Source: an uncultured Myxococcales bacterium
GTDB lineage: Bacteria; Myxococcota_A; UBA9042
Direction: 5' to 3'
Length of the DNA stretch: 57,173 nt
Assembly: GCA_903929795.1 (NCBI GenBank)
Contig: CAIYWC010000186.1
Coordinates: forward strand, 1 to 57,173
Position 1 is the stretch's first letter. Each line of letters opens with the position of its first letter. The notes under the pieces were generated by a model. It had not been told where the DNA came from, ran no database searches, and worked only from the letters and a program-made list of their open reading frames with translations. The translations under genes and the position numbers were made by a program. Positions 15,762-24,675 of the stretch are shown one piece after another.

Positions 15762-17387
15762 GTGGCGATTTTGCGCGGATCTGCACGAAATACTTGGGTG
15801 AGCGTGGCGGCGATGGCCTGGGCCGTTGTCTGCGCGTGCGCGTGCGAACCGACCTACCCAAGCGCCACCAACGCTGCCGACGGCAGCAACGGCGACGCCG
15901 ACGCCAGCCTGCTGCCCCCCAACGGCGGCACGATCTTCGGCGACGACGGCACCTGCGGCATTTCCTGTCCCGCGCCCGCCAACGCCGATGCCACCTGCGC
16001 GCAGGGCGTGTGCGGATACGCCTGCACGAGTGCTTTTCTCGACTGCAACGGCAAGGCCGCGGACGGCTGCGAGATCAGCATCAAGAGCGACGCCGCGCAC
16101 TGCGGCAGCTGCGCTGACGACTGCGGCTATGTGACAAATGGCACAGCGGTTTGCGCGAATTTCCTGTGCAGCGCGTCGTGCGATTCCGGCTGGAGCAGCT
16201 GCCAGAACAACCCGGCGCAATGCGAGACCCACAGCGACATCGACCCGTACCACTGCGGTGACTGCACGACGCAGTGCACCGGCAGCGTCAACGCCGCACC
16301 GTATTGCCAGGGCGGCCAGTGCACGTTCCACTGCTCGCCGGGCTTCGCCGATTGCAACGGAACTTCCGCTGACGGCTGCGAAATCGACACGAACAACGAC
16401 CCGCTCAACTGTGGATTCTGCCACCTGGATTGCAAGGGCCTCAGCTGCTCGCTGGGCACGTGCACCTGCGCGTCCAGCACGCAGACGGCCTCGCTTGCGC
16501 CGCTGGACCTGTACATCATGATGGACCAGTCCGGCTCGATGGACCTGGCCACCGGCACGGGCGTGTCCAAGTGGGTCGCCATTTCGTCGGCGATCCAGGG
16601 TTTTCTGACGGACGTCAAATCGATCGGGATCGGTGTCGGCATCCAGTATTTTCCGCTGACGACGTGCTCATCGGCCGAATATGCCAAACCGGAAGTTGCG
16701 ATCGCGGACTTGCCGGCCAACGCGACGAACATCATGGCGTCGATTGCCAAGCACGGGCCCAACGGCTCGACACCGACGGCCGCGGCGCTCGGCGGCGCGA
16801 TCTCGTACGCCCAGGCATTTGCCGCGACCAAGCCCGGCCACGTCATCGCCGTCGTCCTGGCGACTGACGGCGTCCCGACCGGCTGCGCGCCGCTCGACAC
16901 CGTGGCCGCCGTTGCGCAAATCGCCGCTGCTGGCCTGACGAGCCCGGCGGCGGTCCACACTTTTGTCATCGGCGTCGGCACGGAGACGGCTTCGCTCAAC
17001 GCCATCGCAGTCGCGGGCGGCACAAAATCCGCGCTGATCGTCGACGTCACCGGCAATGTCGAGCAGCAGTTCGCGGCGGCGCTCAAGACGATCCAGGGCG
17101 CGGCGCTGGCGTGCTCGTACGCGATCCCCGTGGCGCCGGCCGGCCAGACGCTGGATCTCAACAAGGTCAATGTGCAGATCACGCTGAGCGGCGGCACACC
17201 ACAACTGCTGAATTACGTGGCGACCGACGCCGATTGCAGCGCGACCAGCGGTGGCTGGCATTTCGACAACCCGTCGGCACCGACCAAAATTCTGCTGTGC
17301 GCCACGAGCTGCGCGGTCCCGCTGAGCGCCTCTACCGCCAAGGTCGAGATTTTGCTGGGCTGCGCGCGGGCAACCGCCAATCCTTGA
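15762..17387 (+). CDS. Cysteine-rich VWA-domain lipoprotein
   Basis: The 541-residue protein begins with GTG 15762 or, about 13 codons later, a second GTG giving a compact lipoprotein signal ending VVCACACEP. Residues 60-230 hold repeated Cys-rich modules with DCNGxxADGCEI and HCGxC elements (LDCNGKAADGCEIS; ADCNGTSADGCEID; DAAHCGSCADDCG; NCGFCHLDC). A von Willebrand A domain follows: MIDAS DQSGSM near 255 and ATDGVPTG near 370, then a beta-rich tail with more Cys pairs. VWA domains bind protein ligands through a metal ion; the Cys modules probably form disulphides outside the cytoplasm. Such architecture is common in Myxococcota and related lineages, where the function is largely unknown. 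A role on the cell surface is expected, but the ligand cannot be read from the sequence. Confidence 0.8.
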   Translation: MAILRGSARNTWVSVAAMAWAVVCACACEPTYPSATNAADGSNGDADASLLPPNGGTIFGDDGTCGISCPAPANADATCAQGVCGYACTSAFLDCNGKAADGCEISIKSDAAHCGSCADDCGYVTNGTAVCANFLCSASCDSGWSSCQNNPAQCETHSDIDPYHCGDCTTQCTGSVNAAPYCQGGQCTFHCSPGFADCNGTSADGCEIDTNNDPLNCGFCHLDCKGLSCSLGTCTCASSTQTASLAPLDLYIMMDQSGSMDLATGTGVSKWVAISSAIQGFLTDVKSIGIGVGIQYFPLTTCSSAEYAKPEVAIADLPANATNIMASIAKHGPNGSTPTAAALGGAISYAQAFAATKPGHVIAVVLATDGVPTGCAPLDTVAAVAQIAAAGLTSPAAVHTFVIGVGTETASLNAIAVAGGTKSALIVDVTGNVEQQFAAALKTIQGAALACSYAIPVAPAGQTLDLNKVNVQITLSGGTPQLLNYVATDADCSATSGGWHFDNPSAPTKILLCATSCAVPLSASTAKVEILLGCARATANP

Positions 17388-17479
17388 GAACCCGACGCGA
17401 ATCGCGCTTGCGCCCGGGAGCGACCTGCGCTATTGGCTTGTCGTCCTGAGGTGCCAGCCCAGCGACCCGAGGAGTCAGG

Positions 17480-18373
17480 ATGCCCGCCCCCCTTCCGCAC
17501 GGCTGCCGCGAACGGACGATCGCCACCGCGACGCTTTCGGCCATGCACCTGGTCGAGGCAGGCGACAGCCACGCGCCGCTGATCGTGCTGCTGCACGGCT
17601 TTCCGGAATTCTGGTATTCTTGGCGGCACCAGCTGACGGCGCTGGCGGCAGATTTTCACGTCGTCGCGCCGGACCTGCGCGGCTATGGCGGCACGGAAAA
17701 GCCGGATTCCGGCTATGACATCGGCGCACTGGCGGCCGACGTGGATGCGCTGCTGATCGCGCTGACCGCGGGCGAGGTGACGCCGCGACCGATCACGCTG
17801 GTGGGCCACGATTGGGGCGGCGTGGTGGCCTGGGCGACGGCGTCGCTGCACCCGGAGCGGATCACCAAGCTGGTCGCCATCGACGCGCCGCACCCGCTGG
17901 CGTACCTGCGCAGCGCGCGCAAGCATCCGGGTCAGCTGGCAAAGTCTTGGTATATCGCGCTGTTCCAGATTCCGGGGCTGTTCGAGTGGCAGTTCCGCCG
18001 CAATCCGCACGCCCTGATGGCGAAGATGCTGCGCGGCGCCGCGTTCCAGCGCGACGTCTTTCCGCGGGACGAGATCGGCCACTATGTCGAAGCGATGGCC
18101 GACCCGCGCGTCTTGCCGCGGGCGCTGGCATACTATCGGGCATTACCAAGTGTTCTTGGGCAGTTGGATGCTCTGCGCGCGCCCGTGACCGCGCCCACGC
18201 TCGTGCTGTGGGGCGCGCACGATCCGGCGCTGGGTCTGGAGCTGATGGAGGCCTGTCGGACGGTGGTCGACGCGCCCTTTGAATCGCAGGTGTTCGCCGA
18301 CGCGGGCCACTGGCTGCAGCAGGAAAAACCGGCAGAAGTGAGTGCGGCGATCGCCGCGTTCGCCGCGCGCTAA
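17480..18373 (+). CDS. Alpha/beta hydrolase, epoxide hydrolase-like
   Basis: The 297-residue protein has the epoxide hydrolase set: oxyanion motif HGFPEFWYSW, RGYGGTEKP, nucleophile Asp in GHDWGG, acid in LWGAHDPAL and histidine in AGHWLQQEKP. Tyr in KSWYIALFQIPG and in YYRALP are candidates for the ring-opening tyrosine pair. The Asp nucleophile and Trp after it distinguish it from ordinary esterases; haloalkane dehalogenases also use Asp, but HGFPE and the Tyr residues favour epoxide hydrolase. Start ATG 17480 has AGGAG shortly upstream. No signal peptide is present. The next gene starts 22 bases after it, so co-transcription is possible although the products act in different compartments. 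Confidence 0.85.
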   Translation: MPAPLPHGCRERTIATATLSAMHLVEAGDSHAPLIVLLHGFPEFWYSWRHQLTALAADFHVVAPDLRGYGGTEKPDSGYDIGALAADVDALLIALTAGEVTPRPITLVGHDWGGVVAWATASLHPERITKLVAIDAPHPLAYLRSARKHPGQLAKSWYIALFQIPGLFEWQFRRNPHALMAKMLRGAAFQRDVFPRDEIGHYVEAMADPRVLPRALAYYRALPSVLGQLDALRAPVTAPTLVLWGAHDPALGLELMEACRTVVDAPFESQVFADAGHWLQQEKPAEVSAAIAAFAAR

Positions 18374-18395
18374 CGGCATTGGATTGAGGTCCGCG

Positions 18396-20123
18396 ATGAG
18401 ACAGAACGCGCAAAAAGTGTGGTGGATCGCCGTTGCGGCGTGGCTGGCCGCGTGCAGTTCGCCCAAGCTCGGCGTGGCGCCAGCGGACGCGATCAGCAGT
18501 GATTCCAATGCGATAGCTGACGTGCCGGCGGTGACTGCGACGGACGCTGCCGTGGAAACCAGCGATGTGGCGCCTGACATCGCCGCACCGGACATCGCGC
18601 CGGACGTCGGCCCGCCGATGGACGTGACGTACATCACCAACGTTGACAACGCCACCGATCCGACCGGCGCTGCAGCGACGGTTGGCCAAAATGCCCAACT
18701 TTCCGCTGACTTGACGCTGGTTTATCCGCCAGACAACGCGATGGCGCCACGCGATTTTGCGCCGATTACCGCGCAGTGGACGTACACCGGCACGCTGCCG
18801 ACCCTGTTCGTCGTGCGTTTCGCGACCGACGAGGCGGAGGTCGACGTGATCGGCGATCCGGCGAAATTCGATGTCGGCCAGGGCTATGCCGTCACGATCC
18901 CGGACGGCATCTGGGCGGAGCTGTTCAAGCACCCGGACCATCAGGACTGGACCGTGCGCGTGCTGGCGGCGGACATCGCGAACGAGCAGCTCGTCGGCAC
19001 GATGCGCTCCTCGGCGCCGATCACCTTTCACGTGACAAATCAGAAGGTTGGCGGCGCGATTTACTACTGGAACACCACGCTGGCGACGGTGCGCGTGCTG
19101 CCGCAGGGCTCGCTCACGCCGACCTCCATTCCCGGCATGGGCGGCATGATGGGCTGCGCGGGCTGCCACAGCATCAGCCCGGACGGCTCCACGGTCGCGG
19201 TCAGCAAGTTCTTCGACCTGAGCGGCGGCGGCTTCGGCGGCTCCATGGGCATGTCGCTCGTCACCGGCAAGAGCGGGACGCCGCCGACGTGGCTCAGCCC
19301 CAAAGCGGCGTCGCTGTTGGGCGGCTCGTTCACGATTGCCGCGGCGTTTTCGCCGTCCTATTTCACGACGCAAACGAAGTGGTTGGTCGTGCCCCAGGGC
19401 GGCAAGCTGCGCTCCGTGAACCTGCTGACCGGCGCCTCGTACCTGATGGTGCAAAGCGGCGACCTCGGCCAGCAAGCGTTTCCGACGTGGTCGCCCAACG
19501 GCGAGGACATCGTCTACGCGTCGGCGACCGACGTCGGCAGCGGCTTCCAGGGCAGCGTGCCCACCGCGCTGTACAAGGTGCCGTTCGGCGACGGCGCAGA
19601 CATCGGCAAGGGCGGCGTCGCCGCGCCAATCGTCGGCGCCGACGAGCCGGGCATCTTCCACTACTACCCCGCCTACACGCCCGACGGCGGCTACGTCGTG
19701 TACAACCGCGCCGACCCGGCTGGTCCCGCGTGCCCCGCCAGCACCAGCGGCGGCGGTCCGGGCAGCGGCAGCGGCGCGTCGACCTACGACAACTGCAACG
19801 CCGAAGTCTGGATGATCAACGCTGGCGGCGGTCAGGCCATCCGCTTGGACAACGCCAACCAATCGACCGACCCGCTGACGAATTCCTGGCCGACTTTTGG
19901 CAACCTTGTCGGGCAGTACTACTGGCTGGCGTTTTCCTCGCGTCGCAACTATGGATTTTTGCACACGGGCGCGCCGGCGGAGCCGCAGGTCTACATCGCC
20001 GCGGTCGATCCGCTCAAGCTGCAGCAAGGCCTGGACGGCTCCTACGCCGCGCTGTGGCTGCCGGGCCAGGACATCACGTCCGGGTGCCACATTGCCCGCT
20101 GGAGCGCGCCGCCGCGGGATTGA
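18396..20123 (+). CDS. Beta-propeller (TolB/WD40-like) lipoprotein with CxxCH motif
   Basis: The 575-residue protein starts at ATG 18396 with GAGGT upstream. Its lipoprotein signal ends WLAACSSP, followed by a D/A/P-rich spacer (DVAPDIAAPDIAPDVGPP). The first domain is Ig/fibronectin-like (LTLVYPPDNAMAPRDFAPI). Then comes MMGCAGCHSISPDG, a CxxCH heme-attachment motif joined directly to a TolB-type blade signature, and further blades (FPTWSPNGEDIVYAS, YPAYTPDGGYVVYNR, NSWPTFGN). If heme is attached, the protein would be a periplasmic or surface cytochrome within a propeller; Cys in this position could instead bind a metal or form a disulphide. I see no clear distal Met ligand. The start at 18342 of the longer frame overlaps the hydrolase gene and lacks a signal. 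Confidence 0.75.
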   Translation: MRQNAQKVWWIAVAAWLAACSSPKLGVAPADAISSDSNAIADVPAVTATDAAVETSDVAPDIAAPDIAPDVGPPMDVTYITNVDNATDPTGAAATVGQNAQLSADLTLVYPPDNAMAPRDFAPITAQWTYTGTLPTLFVVRFATDEAEVDVIGDPAKFDVGQGYAVTIPDGIWAELFKHPDHQDWTVRVLAADIANEQLVGTMRSSAPITFHVTNQKVGGAIYYWNTTLATVRVLPQGSLTPTSIPGMGGMMGCAGCHSISPDGSTVAVSKFFDLSGGGFGGSMGMSLVTGKSGTPPTWLSPKAASLLGGSFTIAAAFSPSYFTTQTKWLVVPQGGKLRSVNLLTGASYLMVQSGDLGQQAFPTWSPNGEDIVYASATDVGSGFQGSVPTALYKVPFGDGADIGKGGVAAPIVGADEPGIFHYYPAYTPDGGYVVYNRADPAGPACPASTSGGGPGSGSGASTYDNCNAEVWMINAGGGQAIRLDNANQSTDPLTNSWPTFGNLVGQYYWLAFSSRRNYGFLHTGAPAEPQVYIAAVDPLKLQQGLDGSYAALWLPGQDITSGCHIARWSAPPRD

Positions 20124-20286
20124 GCGTTTCGTCGCACGCAAGCGACAGACGCACGCGGTCCGGTACCCGTTCAAACCCGTCCACGACTGCCGTTTTCCGT
20201 GCCTTGCCGAACGCGCCGTTGCAGCGCACAATCCGGCCTCCGCACGCCTTGGCCGTGCGTTCACCGCTCTGCCTGATGAGGACCCG

Positions 20287-21279
20287 ATGTTTGGCAAAAA
20301 GCTCATTCCTTTCGCCTGTTGCGCACTGTTTGCGACGGCCTGTCAAAAGCCCGCACAGACGCCGCCGCCCGCGCCACCGCCGCCTGCGCCTGCGCCCGCG
20401 CCTGAGCCGCCCAAGCCGGTGCCGCCGCCCGCTCCCGTTTCGCCGACCGCTGCGCCGGCCCCGGCCGCGCCGGAGAAGGTCCTGACCGATGCCTGCCCGA
20501 TGCCCGGTGAAGACGCCGCGGCGTGTCCGGCCAAGCCCGCGACGGTGGACGACAACATCAAGGTCGCGCACGTGCTGGTCGGCTGGGAAGGCTCGCTGCC
20601 GGGCAAGGCGACCAAGCGCACCAAGGAAGAAGCGCTCAAGCTGGCCAAGGAAATCGCCCACGAGGCGCGCAAGCCGGGCAACGACTTCATCGGGCTGGTC
20701 TGGAAGCATTCCGACGATAACGGCCCCGGCGTGTACGACTTGACGCCGCCGATGCGCGGCCGCTACGTGCCGCAGTTCACCGCGCTGGCGCTGTCGCTCG
20801 GCGTGGGCCAGGTCGACATCGTGGCGACGCGCTTTGGCTACCACGTGATGAAGCGTGTGCCGTTCGACTTCAAGGCGCCGGAGAAGCCGCTGGTCAAGGT
20901 GCTGACGGACGCGTGCCCGCTGCCGGGCGAGGATCCCGCGGCGTGCCCGACCGACCAAAACCCGAAGCCGACCAAGACGACCGTCAGCCACATCCTCATC
21001 GGCTTCCAGGGCTCGCTGCCGGGCGAAAACGTGACGTTGACCAAGGAAGAGGCCAAGAAAAAAGCGATTGAGATCGCGCATTTGGCTCGCAAGAAGGGCG
21101 CGGATTTTGGCGTCCTCATGAAAGCCAACAGCAAGGATCCCGGCCCCGGCACGTACCCCGTGGACGCGAACGCGCAGCTCGTGCCGCCGTTCAAGCAGCT
21201 CGGGCTGTCGCTGGGCAAGGGCCAGATCGACATCGTGGAGACGAGCTTTGGCTACCACGTGATGAAGCGCGTCGAATAA
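20287..21279 (+). CDS. Lipoprotein with two tandem parvulin domains
   Basis: The 330-residue protein has a lipoprotein signal (CCALFATACQK), a Pro/Ala-rich linker of about 45 residues, and two homologous parvulin units, each starting with a short Cys-containing segment: KVLTDACPMPGEDAAACP and KVLTDACPLPGEDPAACP. Unit 1 has AHVLVGWEGSLPG and GYHVMKRV; unit 2 has SHILIGFQGSLPG and GYHVMKRVE. The strong similarity between the units points to a recent internal duplication. It probably isomerises prolyl bonds of exported proteins at the membrane surface. Start ATG 20287 has GAGGA upstream; it ends 15 bases before pheS, on the same strand, so it may be co-transcribed with the tRNA synthetase genes. 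Confidence 0.85.
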   Translation: MFGKKLIPFACCALFATACQKPAQTPPPAPPPPAPAPAPEPPKPVPPPAPVSPTAAPAPAAPEKVLTDACPMPGEDAAACPAKPATVDDNIKVAHVLVGWEGSLPGKATKRTKEEALKLAKEIAHEARKPGNDFIGLVWKHSDDNGPGVYDLTPPMRGRYVPQFTALALSLGVGQVDIVATRFGYHVMKRVPFDFKAPEKPLVKVLTDACPLPGEDPAACPTDQNPKPTKTTVSHILIGFQGSLPGENVTLTKEEAKKKAIEIAHLARKKGADFGVLMKANSKDPGPGTYPVDANAQLVPPFKQLGLSLGKGQIDIVETSFGYHVMKRVE

Positions 21280-21294
21280 AGGCAGCCGACCGTC

Positions 21295-22332
21295 ATGAGC
21301 GAACTGCCTGATTGGCAAATTGAAATCGACCAGGGTGCCGGTCGCTGGCAAGCCGACGTGGAAGGCGCGGAAACGCTGGAGGCCTTGCGGTCGCTGGAGG
21401 TGCGCGCGCTGGGCAAGGCGGGCGAAATTCCCGCGCTGATGAAGCGGATTCCGCAGATTCCGCCGCTGGATCGCAAGGCTTTCGGTCAGGCGGTCAACAC
21501 GCTGCAGGCGCGCGTGGCGGCGGCGATCGAGCTGCGACGGCAGGTGCTTGTCGACGGGCTGATCGCCGCCGAGCTGACCGACGCGACGTTTGACCCGACG
21601 GTCGGCGCGCTGCCGCTCAAGCTGGGCCATCCGCACCCGCTGAGCACGGTGCAGGCGGACATCGAGGCGATCTTCTCGTCGATGGGCTTTCACGTGCTGG
21701 ACTATCCAGAAATCGAGAGCGAATTCGATAACTTCGAAGCGCTGAACATTCCCGGCTGGCACCCGGCGCGCGAAATGCAGGACACGTTCTGGCTGGACAG
21801 CGGCCACCTGCTCCGCACGCACACGTCGGCGGGCCAGGTCCGCGCGATGCACGAATTTCCCGCGCCATTTCGGGCGATTTTCCCCGGCAAGGTCTTCCGC
21901 TACGAGGCGACCGACGCCAGCCACGAGCACACGTTTCATCAGGTCGAAGGCCTGATGATCGACCGCAAGGTCAGCGTCGGCCACCTGCTGGACTCGATGC
22001 GCACGCTGCTGAGCGCGATTTTGCAGCGGCAAGTCGAGATTCGCTTGCGTCCCGGGTACTTCCCGTTCGTGGAGCCGGGCTTTGAGCTGGATATCCGCTG
22101 CCAGGTATGCGCCGGCGAAGGCTGTTCGGCGTGCAAACGGCGCGGCTGGCTGGAGCTGCTGCCGTGCGGGCTTGTGCACCCGAATGTGCTGCGCGCGGGT
22201 GGGCTGGATCCTACGCAATGGCAAGGCTGGGCGTTTGGCCTCGGCCTGTCGCGGCTGGTCATGATGCGCTATGGCGTGCCGGACGTGCGGCTGCTCATGG
22301 GCGGCGATCTACGGTTCTTGAGTCAATTCTAG
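21295..22332 (+). CDS. pheS: Phenylalanine-tRNA ligase alpha subunit
   Basis: The 345-residue protein is a complete PheS. It has a coiled-coil N-terminal region (about 1-95) that contacts tRNA, then the class II catalytic core: LGHPHPLSTVQADIEAIFSSMGF, motif 2 KVFRYEATDASHEHTFHQVEG and motif 3 GWAFGLGLSRLVMMRYGV. A Cys group (CQVCAGEGCSACKRRGW) is a longer version of the CxVC...GW segment usual in PheS and may bind zinc. It acts with PheT in an alpha2-beta2 enzyme that charges tRNA-Phe. Its stop lies nine bases before the probable GTG start of pheT. Confidence 0.97.
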   Translation: MSELPDWQIEIDQGAGRWQADVEGAETLEALRSLEVRALGKAGEIPALMKRIPQIPPLDRKAFGQAVNTLQARVAAAIELRRQVLVDGLIAAELTDATFDPTVGALPLKLGHPHPLSTVQADIEAIFSSMGFHVLDYPEIESEFDNFEALNIPGWHPAREMQDTFWLDSGHLLRTHTSAGQVRAMHEFPAPFRAIFPGKVFRYEATDASHEHTFHQVEGLMIDRKVSVGHLLDSMRTLLSAILQRQVEIRLRPGYFPFVEPGFELDIRCQVCAGEGCSACKRRGWLELLPCGLVHPNVLRAGGLDPTQWQGWAFGLGLSRLVMMRYGVPDVRLLMGGDLRFLSQF

Positions 22333-22341
22333 AGGTTGCCC

Positions 22342-24675
22342 GTGCTCGTCAGTTGGCGGTGGTTGTCGCAGTTCGTCGATACGCGGGGCGTGGATCCGCT
22401 GCAATTCGCCGGGAAATTCACCACGACGGTGGCGGAGATCGACGACGTGGTGCAGTGGGGCTTTGGCCTGCGCGACGTGCTGGTGGCAGATGTCCTCGCC
22501 GTGACGCCGCATCCGAACGCCGACAAACTGCGCCTGGCGACAGTGGATTTGGGTGGCCGGACGGTGCAGGTCGTCTGCGGCGCGCCCGACCTGCGCGTCG
22601 GCCTGCGCGTGCCGTTCGTGCCGCCGGGTGTGACGCTGCCGTCAGGCATCACGGTGCGCGATGGCGAAGTGCGCGGCGTGGCGAGCCCGGGCATGCTGGC
22701 GTCGGAGAAAGACCTCGGTTTGTCCGATGAAAACGCGGGGTTGCTGGCGCTTGACGGCTGCGACGCGCCGGCGGGCACGCCGCTGCACGAGGCGATTGAG
22801 CTGGAAGACGTGCTGTACGACGTCGACAACAAGGCGATCACCCACCGGCCGGACCTCTGGGGCCTGTACGGCGTGGCGCGCGAAGTCGCGGCGATGCTGG
22901 ATAAGCCTCTGAAATTGTTTGATTTGTCGCTGACATTGGGCGCCCAGCTGCCGCTGGCGATTCGCGTGGACGCGCCCGACGCGTGCCCGCGCTACGTCTG
23001 CGCGCGCGTGGCGAACGTCGTGGTGCAGCCTGCGCCGGTCAACGCGCGGCTGCTGCTGCGGCGGCTGGGCACGCGGCCGATCTCCAACCTGGTGGATGCG
23101 ACGAACCTGGTCATGCTGGAGACGGGCAACCCGCTGCACGCGTTTGACGCGCGCTTTCTCCGCGGCAACGCGATCACCGTCCGCCGTGCGCAGCCGCACG
23201 AGACGCTGACGACGCTGGACGGCCAACTGCGGCACCTGCAGGCACACGATTGCGTCATCTGCGACGCTGAGGGTCCGGTCGCGCTGGCCGGCATCATGGG
23301 CGGTGCCAACTCCGAGATTCGCCCGGACACGACGGAAGTGGTTCTGGAGGCTGCGAATTTTGACGCGCCGACGATCCGCCGGACGGCGATGCGGCTGGGG
23401 CTGCGCTCGGAGAGTTCGGCGCGGTTTGAGAAGTCGTTGGATCCCGTGCTGGCGGACGTGGCCGCGCGGCGCTTTCTGAAGCTGTGCCAAACGTGGAATC
23501 CGCAGGCGAAAATCGTTAGTCATTTGGCAGACATCGGGCCATTCACGCCCGAGGCCAAGCCGCTGTCGGTGATCCGGACGACGGCCAGCTACCTGCGCGA
23601 GCGGCTGGGCGTCACCGCGGCGGAGCTGTCCGATGCCTGGCTGGACGCGTGCCTGACGCGGCTGGAATTCCAGGTGGCGCGCGCCGGCGACGCGCTGGCG
23701 GTGACGATTCCGAGCTTTCGCGCCACCAAAGACGTTAAAATCGCTGAGGATTTGATCGAAGAGCTGGGCCGCCACTACGGCTACGACAACATTCGCAGCG
23801 AGGCGCCCCAGGTCGCCGCCCGGCCGCCGCACACGCCGCCGCTCAAGTTGCTGGAGCGCCAGGTGCGCAACACGCTGGTGCACGCCGGGCTGACCGAGCA
23901 GGTGCTGTACGGCTTTGACAACGAGGACGCGCGCGCGCGGCTGGGCCTGCACGAGCCGGCGGAGCTGACGCGTGTGGCGGTGCGCAACCCGATCGCGTCC
24001 GCGCACACGCATATGCGCCGCAACCTATTGCCGAACCTGCTCGCCGTGGCGGAGGCCGGCCTGGTCCAGGGCGACGACGGCCAGCCGGCACGAAAAGGCT
24101 TGAATATCGGCGTGTTCGAGATCGGCCGTGTGTTCGTGCCGGAGCGCAGTGACGACCGCGGGCTGCCACCGGTGCTGGGCAACGGCACGGAGGCGGACGT
24201 CGCGGCGTACACCGCCGGCATGGAGGGCGAGATGCTGCGCGGCGTGCTGGACGCGCGGCTGGGCACGCAACCGCTGCCGCTGCAGCCGGTTCGCCTCGGT
24301 CTCGTGTTTGCGGAGCGGCTGGGCGGCGGCGCGGAGGGCGCCAAGCTGGTGTTCCCGGCGCCGGAAGTGACGCACCGGCTCTTGCAACAGGCCATCGCAA
24401 CCCTGCAGCACCTGCTGAAGTGGCTGGGCAAGGTGCCGCTGGCGCTGGAGACGGCGGGGCCGGCGGCGAGCGCGGGCGCACCGGACGCGCAGCCGTCGTG
24501 GCGCAGCCAGCTGGGCTTTGATCTTGTTACGGCGGACGGCGAGACCGTCGGCTACGTCGCCGCGCTGCATCCGCGCGTGCGCATCGCCTTGGACCAGCCG
24601 GCACAAGCTGTGTTTCTCGAGCTGGATCTCGCGGGCCTGGAACGCGCGCCAGCGTTCAAGCGGGTGAACCGATGA
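22342..24675 (+). CDS. pheT: Phenylalanine-tRNA ligase beta subunit lacking the C-terminal FDX-ACB domain
   Basis: From GTG 22342 (AGAGG six bases upstream) the protein has 777 residues. The N-terminal MLVSWRWLSQFVD, the tRNA-binding EMAP-like OB domain (VTPHPNADKLRLATVDLG, VASPGMLASEKDLGL), B3/B4 editing domain (SNLVDATNLVMLETGNPLHAFD), B5 domain and the catalytic-like core (GYVAALHPRVRIALD, FLELDLAGLE) are all present. The protein then stops at APAFKRVNR, exactly where the FDX-ACB domain, which grips the tRNA-Phe anticodon in bacterial enzymes, should begin with a KFPxxxRD motif. Its TGA overlaps the ATG of a clearly coding glycosyltransferase, so the domain is not hidden by a frameshift downstream. 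Inserts in the core account for the near-normal length. An alternative TTG start at 22336 overlaps the ribosome site. Confidence 0.93.
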   Translation: MLVSWRWLSQFVDTRGVDPLQFAGKFTTTVAEIDDVVQWGFGLRDVLVADVLAVTPHPNADKLRLATVDLGGRTVQVVCGAPDLRVGLRVPFVPPGVTLPSGITVRDGEVRGVASPGMLASEKDLGLSDENAGLLALDGCDAPAGTPLHEAIELEDVLYDVDNKAITHRPDLWGLYGVAREVAAMLDKPLKLFDLSLTLGAQLPLAIRVDAPDACPRYVCARVANVVVQPAPVNARLLLRRLGTRPISNLVDATNLVMLETGNPLHAFDARFLRGNAITVRRAQPHETLTTLDGQLRHLQAHDCVICDAEGPVALAGIMGGANSEIRPDTTEVVLEAANFDAPTIRRTAMRLGLRSESSARFEKSLDPVLADVAARRFLKLCQTWNPQAKIVSHLADIGPFTPEAKPLSVIRTTASYLRERLGVTAAELSDAWLDACLTRLEFQVARAGDALAVTIPSFRATKDVKIAEDLIEELGRHYGYDNIRSEAPQVAARPPHTPPLKLLERQVRNTLVHAGLTEQVLYGFDNEDARARLGLHEPAELTRVAVRNPIASAHTHMRRNLLPNLLAVAEAGLVQGDDGQPARKGLNIGVFEIGRVFVPERSDDRGLPPVLGNGTEADVAAYTAGMEGEMLRGVLDARLGTQPLPLQPVRLGLVFAERLGGGAEGAKLVFPAPEVTHRLLQQAIATLQHLLKWLGKVPLALETAGPAASAGAPDAQPSWRSQLGFDLVTADGETVGYVAALHPRVRIALDQPAQAVFLELDLAGLERAPAFKRVNR

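Noticed and set aside
15573..16424. N-terminal extension of the mfd frame by 284 codons
   Set aside because: Composition is V/A/R repeats, it overlaps the divergent VWA gene, and Mfd homologues begin at about the ATG chosen.
17862..20306. Minus-strand open frame of 814 codons opposite the epoxide-hydrolase-like and propeller genes
   Set aside because: It spans two genes with signal peptides and catalytic motifs on the other strand and shows only low-complexity R/A/G sequence.
20074..22224. Minus-strand open frame of 716 codons opposite the double-parvulin gene and pheS
   Set aside because: The plus strand is certain (PheS), and the mirror protein has the typical shadow composition.
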